From the NCBI GenBank assembly GCA_964247085.1, contig CAXTSX010000012.1:19701-83700 (forward strand): a stretch of DNA of 64,000 nt. Direction: 5' to 3'. This DNA is from JAAFHZ01 sp964247085. Lineage in GTDB: Bacteria; Cyanobacteriota; Cyanobacteriia; Cyanobacteriales; Chamaesiphonaceae. Both the position numbers and the translations under genes were made by a program. Positions 35,523 through 44,284 of the stretch are shown one piece after another. Within the stretch, counting starts at the first letter, position 1, and each line of letters opens with the position of its first letter. The notes beneath the pieces were generated by a model that was given only the letters and a program-made list of their open reading frames with translations, had not been told where the DNA came from and made no database searches.

Positions 35523-35918
35523 GTCATTACTCTGTAGATCTACATATAAAGGTTCATTGCCTGTGCGGCGAGAATTAATGATTTCAATAGATTTAAAATT
35601 ATTAAAGTATAGAGTTAAATCTATGGATTAATGAATTCATAGACGTGAGTCACTAATAAGTAAGCTTAGCTTAATTTTTTCTCTATGTATAGAGATATCC
35701 AATATTTTTATCAAAAGAATATCGAATAAAATCTATAAGTATTTTGATGATTGCCCTCACCGATCTTTTGTCAGTAGCGTTTTCTTAGAGAGATCGGGTG
35801 TAGAAGGATCTTTGATGAGCTATAGATTTAGAAAAATTGGCTGTTTGTAAAATTTCGGTAGACGGATATATCTGGACTTCCGGTAGAATACTGGGAGTGA
35901 TTTTAGCGAGGTCAGAGC
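35523..35918. other. Divergent nrtA-glbN control region
   Basis: About 400 AT-rich bases separate two divergent genes and should contain both promoters. I checked every GTA in it and found no perfect NtcA site GTA-N8-TAC. It contains a 12-bp palindrome close to nrtA (see 35533-35544). Degenerate NtcA or NtcB sites may exist but cannot be singled out by eye. Confidence 0.6.
35533..35544. promoter_or_regulatory. Perfect palindrome TGTAGATCTACA upstream of nrtA
   Basis: A 12-bp perfect palindrome ending 10 bases before the nrtA start codon. It has TGT/ACA half sites but a spacer of only six, so it does not fit the usual NtcA spacing. It could be an operator or a small mRNA hairpin over the translation start. 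Confidence 0.4.
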
Positions 35919-36305
35919 ATGTCAGAGGATAAATCTTTGTATGAACGTTTGGGTGGGGTCTATTCGATCGCAACCCTTGTAGATGATTTTATTGATCGCA
36001 TCATGGAAGACGATCGGCTCAATGCTAATCCACTAGTTGGTGATGCTCACCACAAAGTAGCCAGAGCGGGATTTAAGTATTTGGTAACAGAAATGATGTG
36101 TTGGGCAGCCGGTGGACCGCAGCAATACAGCGGGAAGTCCATGAGCGATTCCCATGCTCACTTGCAAATTACACCTTCAGAATGGGTAGCTTTTATGGAA
36201 GATTTAGATGATAGCTTAGCCAAATTTCAGGTGCCTGCTGCGGAACAAGCTGAAGTGGTAGCCATTGTAGAAAGCACTCGTCAGGATATTGTCGTTGCCT
36301 CCTAA
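35919..36305 (+). CDS. glbN: Group 1 truncated haemoglobin
   Basis: A 128-residue 2-on-2 globin. The proximal heme ligand is likely H79 in MSDSHAHL, preceded by the FG-type GGPQQYSGKSM motif; the start SLYERLGGVYSI is typical of group 1. Cyanobacterial GlbN binds O2 and NO and protects against reactive nitrogen species formed during nitrate assimilation (shown in Synechococcus 7002). The GAGG site lies seven bases before the ATG. Its position divergent from nrtA fits that role. A terminator follows at 36422. Confidence 0.92.
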   Translation: MSEDKSLYERLGGVYSIATLVDDFIDRIMEDDRLNANPLVGDAHHKVARAGFKYLVTEMMCWAAGGPQQYSGKSMSDSHAHLQITPSEWVAFMEDLDDSLAKFQVPAAEQAEVVAIVESTRQDIVVAS

Positions 36306-36421
36306 ACCACTAGACAGTTGATCATCCGATTGTCCTGCACGGCAGCATCAGCAGCACAAAGGAATGTTTTGCAAAAAATAATGATCGATCGACTAGGAAA
36401 GCCTAATTGTTAAGTTTCGCT

Positions 36422-36451
36422 AAAAAAACGTCGTTTTCTCGGCGGTTTTTT
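36422..36451 (+). terminator. Terminator-like hairpin after glbN
   Basis: AAAAAAACGTCG, a six-base loop, then CGGCGGTTTTTT pair with one mismatch and one G-T pair, and end in six T. It lies about 115 bases after glbN and 43 bases before hemJ. Confidence 0.6.
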
Positions 36452-36493
36452 CATACTCTGAGAGATTAAGTCACCATTTTCTAGGGGTCATCT

Positions 36494-37060
36494 ATGGCTT
36501 ATCTATGGTTTAAGTCGTTTCATATTGTTGCGTTCGTGTCTTGGTTTGCTGGGTTGTTCTATCTGCCACGCCTGTTTGTTTATCATACTGAAGCCAACGA
36601 ACAGCCCGAAGCCGCCAGGGAGATCCTCAAGAAACAATATTCGATTATGGAAAAGCGGTTGATGAAGATCATCATGACGCCAGCCATGGTCGTAACGCTG
36701 CTGATGGCAGCGGGGATGCTGTATTATTCGCCGGAGTTGCTGAAACAAACTTGGCTCCATGTGAAAATGGGCTTAGTACTAATCATGATTGGCTATCATT
36801 TTTACTGTCAGCGTATTATTAAGAAGCTAGAGGCTGGTGAAACGCCCTTGAGTGCCCAACAGTTTCGCTGGTTTAATGAGTTCCCCACCTTCTTTTTGGT
36901 AGTAATTGTTTTGTTGGCAATCTTTAAGAACGATATCCCGCGTGATGCTACTGGTTATGTAGTGGTAGCAATGGCGATCGCTTTTGCGGCAAGTATTCAA
37001 CTTTATGCTCGTAAACGCCGACTGGATAAAGAAAAATTGGAAGCTGCGGCTAGCTCCTAG
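36494..37060 (+). CDS. hemJ: Protoporphyrinogen IX oxidase HemJ
   Basis: A 188-residue membrane protein with four to five helices that oxidises protoporphyrinogen IX to protoporphyrin IX, feeding haem and chlorophyll synthesis. The HemJ start WFKSFHIVAFVSWFAGLFYL has the conserved histidine H10 and is followed by PRLFVYH. A second block, LHVKMGLVLIMIGYHFYCQR, and RWFNEFPTFFLV are also typical. An AGGGG site precedes the ATG. It follows glbN, so two haem-related genes lie together. Confidence 0.95.
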   Translation: MAYLWFKSFHIVAFVSWFAGLFYLPRLFVYHTEANEQPEAAREILKKQYSIMEKRLMKIIMTPAMVVTLLMAAGMLYYSPELLKQTWLHVKMGLVLIMIGYHFYCQRIIKKLEAGETPLSAQQFRWFNEFPTFFLVVIVLLAIFKNDIPRDATGYVVVAMAIAFAASIQLYARKRRLDKEKLEAAASS

Positions 37061-37333
37061 TAATCTTTTTGCTATTTTCTATTTCTCAAAATATTCGGGT
37101 TTAGATTTTTCAGGTGATTCGAAATGTGTACAAGTGTATTTTTTGTACTACTCAAATATTAGAAAATCTAGTTTTTGCTAACTTTCTAAGTTGGATTTGT
37201 TGCCAGTTGTGGAGTTAGAGTTAAAAGTAGTAGATTTGAGAATGTTAAATTATAGTCAGTCTACGGAATGAAGGTTCACATTATTGAAGTATGTATTTAA
37301 TTGCTAGTTCATTTACTAACCAGAGATTCTGTC

Positions 37334-39127
37334 ATGAATAATCCTGCCATGAATGGCTCGGCTCCTTTACTATCGATAGAAAAATTTAGCCTAGATGGTC
37401 TACCTTTCCCCGCTTATTTAGTTGGTAGTACTGCCCCTATTAATATTGAAGATCGGCAAATCGACTCTCCAAACCCTTCAATCAACCAAGTCCAGAACTT
37501 TAATAATTTAATTAACGAAATTTCTGACCATTTAAAAAAACATCGTCAAGATGCCGAGATTTTAATTGTCATTCATGGCTACAACAATAGTGCATCTAAT
37601 GTCAGGACATGGTTTGAAAGTATTTGCCGGCATCTAGCTCATCGCCATGAGCACAGTCGATCACCAGGATTTTTGCTGATTGGCTATCGCTGGCCTTCTG
37701 AAAAAGTCTCTTTTAAATCACCTCTGGAATGGGCAAGAAAATCCTTACCATTTATTTTAAGCAATATGTCTAAATGGGGAAAAAATGGCTTGTTTCTAAG
37801 CATTATTGGTTTAATAGCAAGTATGTTTTTTTGGAGGCCTTCTTACCTGATCTGGTTACTGATTGTTTTTGCAATCATATTTGCTGTTTCCTTATGTATA
37901 GGCTTGCCAGTCTGGACAATAATTGGGTTAAGACTAGTAGGCTATTTTCGAGATAGTTATCGAGCTACCAATTTTGGAGTCTCAGATTTGGTCGAATTAA
38001 TTCGTCAAATCGATAATGTTCTCGTTCAACCCAAATCTGGAGAAGAATTAGCCGATCAAAAGTCTTCTTGGCAGAATAATCGCATCAAGTTATCATTTAT
38101 CGGACATAGTATGGGGGCATTTGTTGTTACCAATACTGTGCGCATTCTGTCCGATGTTTTCGATCATAATTCTATCGGTTCGATCGATGTCAGCATTCCA
38201 GACAAAAAACCATCCAGTGACATTGGTAATGTGTTTTCTTTAGGCAGATTGGTGCTAGTGGCTCCCGATATCCCAGCCGAAACAATTATTTCTGGCCGCG
38301 CCAACTTTTTACAATCATCTCTGCGGCGGTTTGATGAAGCATATTTATTTAGTAATGAAGGGGATATGGCATTAAAACTAGCTTCTACAGCGGCTAATTA
38401 TTTTAGCTATCCCAGCAGAACCCAAGCTGGCGGCTATCGACTTGGTAATGTCTGCATCAGAAACTCTACGCCACCAATTAAAAAGGAACGTTATGGCATG
38501 ACAGTTCGCCGGTCTGAACAACTCGTTGATCTCCAAGATGGCCAAGAAATTGACATGCCAGGTTACCAATTAGACTACCTATATATTCAAGCACAAACAC
38601 GTTTGTCTGATCGACAAAAAGATATTGCATTAGCACCAGGTCAAAGCCCAATTGGTGAACGTTTTACTTTCTTTGACTGTACCGATTACACCGAGAAGTA
38701 TAAAAATGAACCAATGGGTTTGTTGAGTCATGCCTTGCAGAAGGAGTTTTTAAATGTTCAAGATTATTTTTGTCTATCGATCGATTACTTCAGAGGCAAA
38801 ATTGACACCCATGGTGGATATTTTAGTGATGGCTCACCCAGCCAACATAAACCAGAAGCAACTTTCACTAAACTAGCTATTTATGGATTAGCTTCGCTGG
38901 GCTTTGAAAAGTTTTTGCTGGAGCTGCCCGCAGAGCCAATGTTTGCTGGTTACCAAGAAACTTTCCAGCAGAGAAAGCAAGAGTTGCAATCTTCCAGACT
39001 CACGACCCCGCAACAACAGAAAATGGCCTTGAGTCATATTCTTTCTAGTATTTGTCAGGACAAAGGTATTCAAGTACTGTTATCACAAGATCGCTATACC
39101 AAAGACATTATGGGAGAGATTGATTAG
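37334..39127 (+). CDS. Alpha/beta hydrolase with inserted membrane helices
   Basis: A protein of about 597 residues. The hydrolase core has the first strand and oxyanion region ILIVIHGYNNSA (about 76-87) and the nucleophile elbow FIGHSMGAFVV with Ser259. Between them lie two strongly hydrophobic segments (about 152-197), so the core is interrupted by a membrane hairpin. The C-terminal 250 residues contain YFRGKIDTHGGYF and are otherwise unassigned. DUF900-like esterases show the same HGYNN and GHSMG motifs. I use the ATG at 37334; a TTG at 37301 is the alternative. Substrate unknown. Confidence 0.8.
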   Translation: MNNPAMNGSAPLLSIEKFSLDGLPFPAYLVGSTAPINIEDRQIDSPNPSINQVQNFNNLINEISDHLKKHRQDAEILIVIHGYNNSASNVRTWFESICRHLAHRHEHSRSPGFLLIGYRWPSEKVSFKSPLEWARKSLPFILSNMSKWGKNGLFLSIIGLIASMFFWRPSYLIWLLIVFAIIFAVSLCIGLPVWTIIGLRLVGYFRDSYRATNFGVSDLVELIRQIDNVLVQPKSGEELADQKSSWQNNRIKLSFIGHSMGAFVVTNTVRILSDVFDHNSIGSIDVSIPDKKPSSDIGNVFSLGRLVLVAPDIPAETIISGRANFLQSSLRRFDEAYLFSNEGDMALKLASTAANYFSYPSRTQAGGYRLGNVCIRNSTPPIKKERYGMTVRRSEQLVDLQDGQEIDMPGYQLDYLYIQAQTRLSDRQKDIALAPGQSPIGERFTFFDCTDYTEKYKNEPMGLLSHALQKEFLNVQDYFCLSIDYFRGKIDTHGGYFSDGSPSQHKPEATFTKLAIYGLASLGFEKFLLELPAEPMFAGYQETFQQRKQELQSSRLTTPQQQKMALSHILSSICQDKGIQVLLSQDRYTKDIMGEID

Positions 39128-39142
39128 GAAAAATCATAGTTG

Positions 39143-39715
39143 TTATAACTGATCCTGTAATTGCTGAATAGCACTTACAAATTCATTAATAGCAGCTTGT
39201 ATTGTACCAGCAATCTCAGGTTCAGCAACTATCCCAGCAGCATCCAAATTTTTACCCAGCAATGGAACTGTAATGGAAGCTTCTGGCACAATTTTTCCGG
39301 CCATAGTGTTTACGATCTCAGTTAGCGAGGCTGAGGCGTGAATTGCTCGGGATGATGTATTGAATAATGCTACTGGCTTATTGATAAATTCTGCTCCACT
39401 CACCAACCAATCTAGAGCATTTTTCAAAACACCAGGCACACCATGGGCATATTCTGGACTGCAAATAATTAAACCATCTGCCCAGGCGATGTGCGATCGC
39501 AAATCGGTCACTGATCTTGGTTCATTAGATTCCAAATCGGGGTTGAAGTGCGGCAAGTCGCCCAGTCCGCCATACAATTTCATCTCCACATTGGCTGGAA
39601 CCAGGGTAATCGCGGCTTGTAAGAGGGATGTATTAGATGACACCTGGCGCAGGCTTCCAGAAATAGCTAGGAGACGGGTGGGATGGCTGATACTAACGCG
39701 GTGGGGAAGAGTCAC
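39143..39715 (-). CDS. NAD(P)H-dependent FMN reductase family flavoprotein
   Basis: A 190-residue flavodoxin-like protein. The FMN phosphate loop is LLAISGSLRQVSSNTSLL, the second cofactor motif is ICSPEYAHGVPGVLKNALDW, and FNTSSRAIHA follows. Such enzymes reduce FMN, quinones, azo dyes or metals with NAD(P)H. The frame opens with a GTG after an A-rich stretch with no clear Shine-Dalgarno, so the exact start is uncertain. The gene ends 16 bases from the convergent hydrolase gene. Confidence 0.9.
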   Translation of the reverse strand: MTLPHRVSISHPTRLLAISGSLRQVSSNTSLLQAAITLVPANVEMKLYGGLGDLPHFNPDLESNEPRSVTDLRSHIAWADGLIICSPEYAHGVPGVLKNALDWLVSGAEFINKPVALFNTSSRAIHASASLTEIVNTMAGKIVPEASITVPLLGKNLDAAGIVAEPEIAGTIQAAINEFVSAIQQLQDQL

Positions 39716-39741
39716 TTTTTTTTAATCTATTGCTGTTTATT

Positions 39742-40176
39742 CTAACGTTTCCGGAGAACCTTGTTCAGATAAACCATCATAGAAGCGATATACAAAAGTA
39801 AGAAGGCAAAAAACATTCTATCGATTGCTTCCCAAAATGTAGGACTTTGATGAAGAGTGTTTTCCAGATGAACCTGTAAGAATGAATGACAATTTTGGCC
39901 TTGGTGCCAGCCATAACAATCGGCTGGGCTGGTTACAACCATCAAAATTTGGTTTATCAGAATTAAATATATTGATGGATGGCTAATTATAACTACTTGA
40001 CGCTGATACTTAACTGTAAAATTAGTGCAATACAATACGCAACATAAATAAAATGGAACAATGGTAAATATATATGCTAGCCAGGCCAGTTCAGTAAAAG
40101 CAACTCCCAAAAATATGACCAAACTTAGCAAACAGTAGAGGATGAAGAATATCATGAATTTGCGAGTGTTAATCAT
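39742..40176 (-). CDS. Small polytopic membrane protein of unknown function
   Basis: A 144-residue protein with four hydrophobic helices (about 7-28, 30-55, 65-83, 115-137). Between helices three and four a polar loop carries two cysteines (PADCYGWHQGQNCHSFLQVH) that could form a disulfide in the periplasm. I recognise no family. It lies 26 bases upstream of the FMN reductase gene on the same strand and may be in one transcript with it. Confidence 0.6.
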   Translation of the reverse strand: MINTRKFMIFFILYCLLSLVIFLGVAFTELAWLAYIFTIVPFYLCCVLYCTNFTVKYQRQVVIISHPSIYLILINQILMVVTSPADCYGWHQGQNCHSFLQVHLENTLHQSPTFWEAIDRMFFAFLLLYIASMMVYLNKVLRKR

Positions 40177-40230
40177 TTTGGTCTTAGCTATAACTACATA
40201 AAATAATGATTGTTTTAAATGAATCAGGCT

Positions 40231-40833
40231 CTAATCAATACCAATATCGATTACAAAATCATCATCATCGTTGAATTTGTCGAGGTTAATAATCTGTGCA
40301 ATCATCGCTCGGACAACCGATCGCACCTGTGGTCTCGTCCACCGTTCTTCGGCACCCACTAAACTCTGAGGATGATATGCTATCGACCAGATGACCAAAT
40401 CTTGAATAGTAAATGGCCAAAAAATAACTCCCATACCCCAGACTAACTTAGGAGCAGTAAGCAATCCAGCTTGGGTGAAAATTGTTTGCCAAGTTGTTAG
40501 CCGTTGCGCCTGTGGCAATAGTATACGCAATTTACTATCCAGCCGTACCTGATCGCGGGGCACTTTAGTCACTGTCACAAAGGCTTGACGGAAGCGGTGA
40601 TAGGCGCGTAATCCCAAGAAAACTCCTGATCCTTGATCGGAGGCCCCAACTTTAAGAGCAATTAGATCGATCGCCTGCCTTGGTGTCCGCAGCTGAGCAA
40701 CTTCGGCATCACTCAGTCTGATGTCGAAGGCATTTTCCCAACCCATAATTATTTCAACGGCATCCAGTCCCATCGGCTCATAAAGTCGAAACAACCCTTC
40801 TGATCTGTACGATAATTGAAAAGTGTCCTTCAT
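40231..40833 (-). CDS. Acyl-carrier-like domain protein lacking the phosphopantetheine serine
   Basis: A 200-residue protein. The first 80 residues read like an acyl carrier protein: GLDAVEIIMGWENAFDIRLS then DAEVAQLRTPRQAIDLI align with the ACP DSLDTVELVMALEEEFDI core. The serine that carries phosphopantetheine is replaced by Gly (PMGLDAV). The remaining 120 residues are unassigned. It probably binds partners through the ACP fold rather than carrying acyl chains. The ATG at 40833 has a GGGAGG site ten bases upstream; the longer frame to 41013 runs into gltX and is rejected. Only 15 bases separate it from divergent gltX. Confidence 0.75.
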   Translation of the reverse strand: MKDTFQLSYRSEGLFRLYEPMGLDAVEIIMGWENAFDIRLSDAEVAQLRTPRQAIDLIALKVGASDQGSGVFLGLRAYHRFRQAFVTVTKVPRDQVRLDSKLRILLPQAQRLTTWQTIFTQAGLLTAPKLVWGMGVIFWPFTIQDLVIWSIAYHPQSLVGAEERWTRPQVRSVVRAMIAQIINLDKFNDDDDFVIDIGID

Positions 40834-40848
40834 TATCAGAATCCTCCC

Positions 40849-42279
40849 GTGACAGTTAGAGTTCGTATTGCCCCCAGCCCCACCGGAAATCTTCATATCG
40901 GCACCGCCCGCACCGCCGTCTTCAACTGGCTCTTTGCCCGCCATCTGGGCGGCCAGTTTATTTTGCGGGTCGAAGACACTGATGTGGAACGATCGAAAGA
41001 AGAATACACCCAAAATATTTTAGATGGCATGCAATGGTTGGGTTTGAACTGGGACGAAGGTCCGTTGTTTCAGTCCCAACGTTTAGATTTGTATAGCAAA
41101 GGCATTCAAGAGCTGATCGATCGAAAGCTAGCTTACCGTTGTTATACCACCACTGCTGAACTCGATGAACTGCGGGCTGGCCAAGAAGCACGCCATGAGG
41201 CACCCCGTTATGACAATCGCCACCGGAATTTGACCCCAGAGCAAGAAGCCGCTTTCATTGCGGAAGGTCGGCAGCCAGTGATTCGGTTTCGGATTGATGA
41301 TCAGCAAGAAATTGTCTGGAAAGATTTAGTAAGGGGCCAAGTAAGCTGGAAGGGCAGTGACCTCGGTGGCGATATGGTGATTGCTCGGGCTGCCGATCAA
41401 AGCAGCGTGGGTCAACCGCTCTATAACCTGGCTGTAGTGATCGATGATATCGACATGCAAATCACCCATGTAATTCGGGGGGAAGATCATATTGCCAACA
41501 CTGCCAAGCAAATTTTGCTCTATCAAGGACTGGGCGCAAAGGTGCCAGAGTTTGCCCATACACCACTGATTTTGAGTCCGACGGGTAAAAAGCTCTCCAA
41601 GCGGGATGGGGTGACTTCTATTTGGGATTTTAAGGATTTGGGCTACACCGCCAAAGCCTTGGTTAACTACATGACTCTGTTGGGTTGGTCAGCGCCGGAT
41701 GGGGAAGAAATCTTTGACTTGGCCGGAGCGGCTCAGCAATTTGGATTCGATCGGGTGAACAAGGCCGGAGCCAAGTTTGATTGGGATAAGCTGAACTGGA
41801 TTAATAGTCAGTATCTACACGCTATGTCGCCGGAGGAATTGTTACCAGAAATCTTGCCCTACTGGGAAAAAGCTGGTTTTGATGTGAAGGTGGATCCAGC
41901 TTGGTTGTTGCAACTGACTGCTTTGATTGGGCCTAGTTTGGAAACACTAGCCGGAGCAGTGGAAATTAGTCGGACATTCTTTACGGCGGAAGCGATTCTG
42001 GGTGAAGAGGCGCAGGGTCAAATGGCACAAGCCGGAGTGAAGGAAATTTTGAATAGTTTCTTAGCTGCCATGCCAGCGGCGGCGGACTTAAACGAGGAAG
42101 TGGCTAAGGGTCTAATTGGTCAGGTAACTAAGGAGCATGGGGTGAAGAAAGGGGTGGCAATGCGTAGTTTACGGGCGGCGTTGAGTGGTGAGGTACATGG
42201 CCCAGATTTGATTCAATCTTGGTTGTTGTTGCATCAGAAGGGACTAGCGGTGCCGCGTATTCAGAAGGCTCTAGGTTAA
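40849..42279 (+). CDS. gltX: Glutamyl-tRNA synthetase
   Basis: A 476-residue class I synthetase that charges tRNA-Glu for translation and, in cyanobacteria, for 5-aminolevulinate and thus chlorophyll synthesis. The HIGH-type signature is APSPTGNLHIGTART and the KMSKS-type loop is KLSKRDGVTS. The Rossmann, stem-contact and C-terminal anticodon regions are complete. Start: GTG at 40849, giving VTVRVRIAPSP, the usual N-terminus; a TTG at 40816 would add 11 residues and overlap the divergent gene. Confidence 0.95.
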   Translation: MTVRVRIAPSPTGNLHIGTARTAVFNWLFARHLGGQFILRVEDTDVERSKEEYTQNILDGMQWLGLNWDEGPLFQSQRLDLYSKGIQELIDRKLAYRCYTTTAELDELRAGQEARHEAPRYDNRHRNLTPEQEAAFIAEGRQPVIRFRIDDQQEIVWKDLVRGQVSWKGSDLGGDMVIARAADQSSVGQPLYNLAVVIDDIDMQITHVIRGEDHIANTAKQILLYQGLGAKVPEFAHTPLILSPTGKKLSKRDGVTSIWDFKDLGYTAKALVNYMTLLGWSAPDGEEIFDLAGAAQQFGFDRVNKAGAKFDWDKLNWINSQYLHAMSPEELLPEILPYWEKAGFDVKVDPAWLLQLTALIGPSLETLAGAVEISRTFFTAEAILGEEAQGQMAQAGVKEILNSFLAAMPAAADLNEEVAKGLIGQVTKEHGVKKGVAMRSLRAALSGEVHGPDLIQSWLLLHQKGLAVPRIQKALG

Positions 42280-42319
42280 CTGAAGATTTCTGAATCCTTT
42301 GTTATGTAAATAGCAAGAT

Positions 42320-42354
42320 CCGATAACAATGAATATCGCCTTCATTGTTATCGG
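42320..42354. terminator. Hairpin between convergent gltX and the AmpG gene
   Basis: CCGATAACAATGAA, a seven-base loop, then TTCATTGTTATCGG form a perfect 14-bp stem. It sits between two convergent genes. It lacks a long T-run but probably blocks read-through in both directions. Confidence 0.7.
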
Positions 42355-42364
42355 TGGAAGCAGC

Positions 42365-44134
42365 TTACCAAACCCGAGACATATTCAAGTTCAGCCCAGG
42401 CAACTCTGGAATATCAGAAATTTGCTGGGGTCGATCGGTGATTATTTGAGGATCAGCATGGGGTCGATAAAAACGAACTTGACCGTTTTGTCGATCGAAC
42501 AACAATCCCAGTTTCATCCCTTTTTGACTATACTCATCCATTCTTTCCGACCAATTAATGCCGATCTCCTCTTCATCCAGCAGTGTGCGGTCTTGAGTAG
42601 ATTGCAGTTTAATAACTACAGCAGGTATCAAGGGATCTTTGAAAGATTGTTGTCTGTTAGTCAAACTTGTCCACTGTTCATCACTAATCCAAAAGCTACT
42701 AACCAACTGAGGCTGCTGAGGAGCTAGTTTGAAATTATCGGTAAACAGTTTACCCCCACCTTGTTTTTTAGTCCACTTTGCCAATTGATTATTGAGCAAT
42801 TCTTCTTTCATGCTATTGGTATGGATTTTATCGATCCGTTTGCCAGGGTTCGACCCAATGATCAAAATTAAGAGTACAAAGCTAGGTAGAATAATCACCA
42901 TTGTGAGCAAGAAGAAATTAGACCAGCCCATCAACTTCACCCAATCCCCAACAGGAGCTACCAAGTTTTTACTCAAAGCCATCAAACTCGTCAGTAAAGC
43001 CAATTGTGTCGCTGAATACTTCCGGTTACACATGTACATCAGAAAAACTCCAAAAGCGGAGGATTCCATGCCACCAAAAAACTGTTCCACCGTAATCGCC
43101 AGAAAAAAGAGTAGTTGACCGTTCGGGGGCAGTGCAAAGTTTTTACAGGCAGCAACTAGATCGGTAACATTGGGATCTGGTTGAATCATTTGAGCCAGCC
43201 AGAAGTAAAAGATAATCCCCAAAGCTTGTAAACTGCCAAAAATCAGTAGCCCTTTCAAAACGGACATGCGCTTGAGTAGCACAGCACCCAACAGTGCCCC
43301 GACAATCACAGCGACGACACCGACAAAGCCGTTAATATCGCCAATTTGTCCTTGTGTAAAGCAGGCTGCTTTCAAGAAAGGAATGGACATAGCGTTCATA
43401 ATGGCATCACTGAGCTTGTAGAGCACAATGAATAAAAGCACTAAAAATCCATAAAGTGAGGTCTGGCGCCGGAAAAAATTGGCGAAGGGAGCTGTAAAAG
43501 ATGCGATAAAGGGCTTTTGATCCTCTAAGGAAGGTTCTTCTACAGCTGGCCCCCAGAGAGTCAAGACCAGACTAACCAGCATGAATCCAGCCATGACTAA
43601 GTAGACAGGCTGCCAAGTCCGAAAAACATTCTCAAAGAGCTTGGAGGCTCCGGCAAAGGAGACAATGAGAGCAATGCGGTAACCGGTGGTAAAGATACTC
43701 ATGCCGATCGGCTTTTCTGCAGGTGTCAGTAAATCTGTGCGATAGGCATCAGCTATAATATCTTGCGATGCACCCAGAAAGGCAATGACTAAGGCATTGA
43801 CAGCCAAGAGTTCCAAGTTTTGTCGAGGATTTTGCCAGGCCATCGCTCCGATCGCCAATACCAATAGTCCTTGAATGATCAGCAACCAACCCTTCCGACG
43901 ACCCAAAAAAGGTGGCACAAAGCGATCGAGGAAGGGAGACCAGAGGAACTTAAAAGTGTAGGGAAAACTAATCAGACTCACGTACCAACCAATCTTGGTT
44001 AAGTCCACTTGAGCGTCCGACATCCAAGACTGTAATGTTTTGAAAACTAGGAGAATTGGTAGTCCGGAAGCAAAACCAACAAACAGTAAGGAAACCATTT
44101 TGCGGTTTCGCAAGGCCAACAGCAACTCTGTCAT
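42365..44134 (-). CDS. ampG: AmpG-type muropeptide permease fused to a degenerate Uma2-like domain
   Basis: A 589-residue protein. Residues 1 to about 435 are a 12-14 helix MFS permease of the AmpG (PAT) group: FVGFASGLPILLVFKTLQSW, SFPYTFKFLWSPFLDRF, FLGASQDIIADAYR and MESSAFGVFLMYMCN. AmpG imports anhydromuropeptides for wall recycling. Residues about 475-589 form a soluble C-terminal domain resembling Uma2-family PD-(D/E)xK proteins: SFWISDEQWTSLTNRQQSFK, PLIPAVVIKLQST, MDEYSQKGMKLGLLFDRQNG, VRFYRP, and a final LPGLNLNMSRVW. The Uma2 catalytic PDFVIEL reads PAVVIKL, so Asp and Glu are lost and nuclease activity is unlikely. The symbol applies to the permease half. Confidence 0.88.
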   Translation of the reverse strand: MTELLLALRNRKMVSLLFVGFASGLPILLVFKTLQSWMSDAQVDLTKIGWYVSLISFPYTFKFLWSPFLDRFVPPFLGRRKGWLLIIQGLLVLAIGAMAWQNPRQNLELLAVNALVIAFLGASQDIIADAYRTDLLTPAEKPIGMSIFTTGYRIALIVSFAGASKLFENVFRTWQPVYLVMAGFMLVSLVLTLWGPAVEEPSLEDQKPFIASFTAPFANFFRRQTSLYGFLVLLFIVLYKLSDAIMNAMSIPFLKAACFTQGQIGDINGFVGVVAVIVGALLGAVLLKRMSVLKGLLIFGSLQALGIIFYFWLAQMIQPDPNVTDLVAACKNFALPPNGQLLFFLAITVEQFFGGMESSAFGVFLMYMCNRKYSATQLALLTSLMALSKNLVAPVGDWVKLMGWSNFFLLTMVIILPSFVLLILIIGSNPGKRIDKIHTNSMKEELLNNQLAKWTKKQGGGKLFTDNFKLAPQQPQLVSSFWISDEQWTSLTNRQQSFKDPLIPAVVIKLQSTQDRTLLDEEEIGINWSERMDEYSQKGMKLGLLFDRQNGQVRFYRPHADPQIITDRPQQISDIPELPGLNLNMSRVW

Positions 44135-44284
44135 AAAGCTCCGAATATTTGGTTCTAGACTAATTTTATTTGTATCTCAATAGTGGTTCTGTCACCAAAA
44201 ATGTAACCAAACGGGAAGTTTTTTGAGTCTTTTTCCAAAATCACTTAATTCTTTAGCTCAAAATCTAATGCAAATAACGTTCAC

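Noticed and set aside
42329..42727. Rightward 132-codon frame after gltX
   Set aside because: Antisense to the Uma2-like domain, whose motifs are clear on the other strand.
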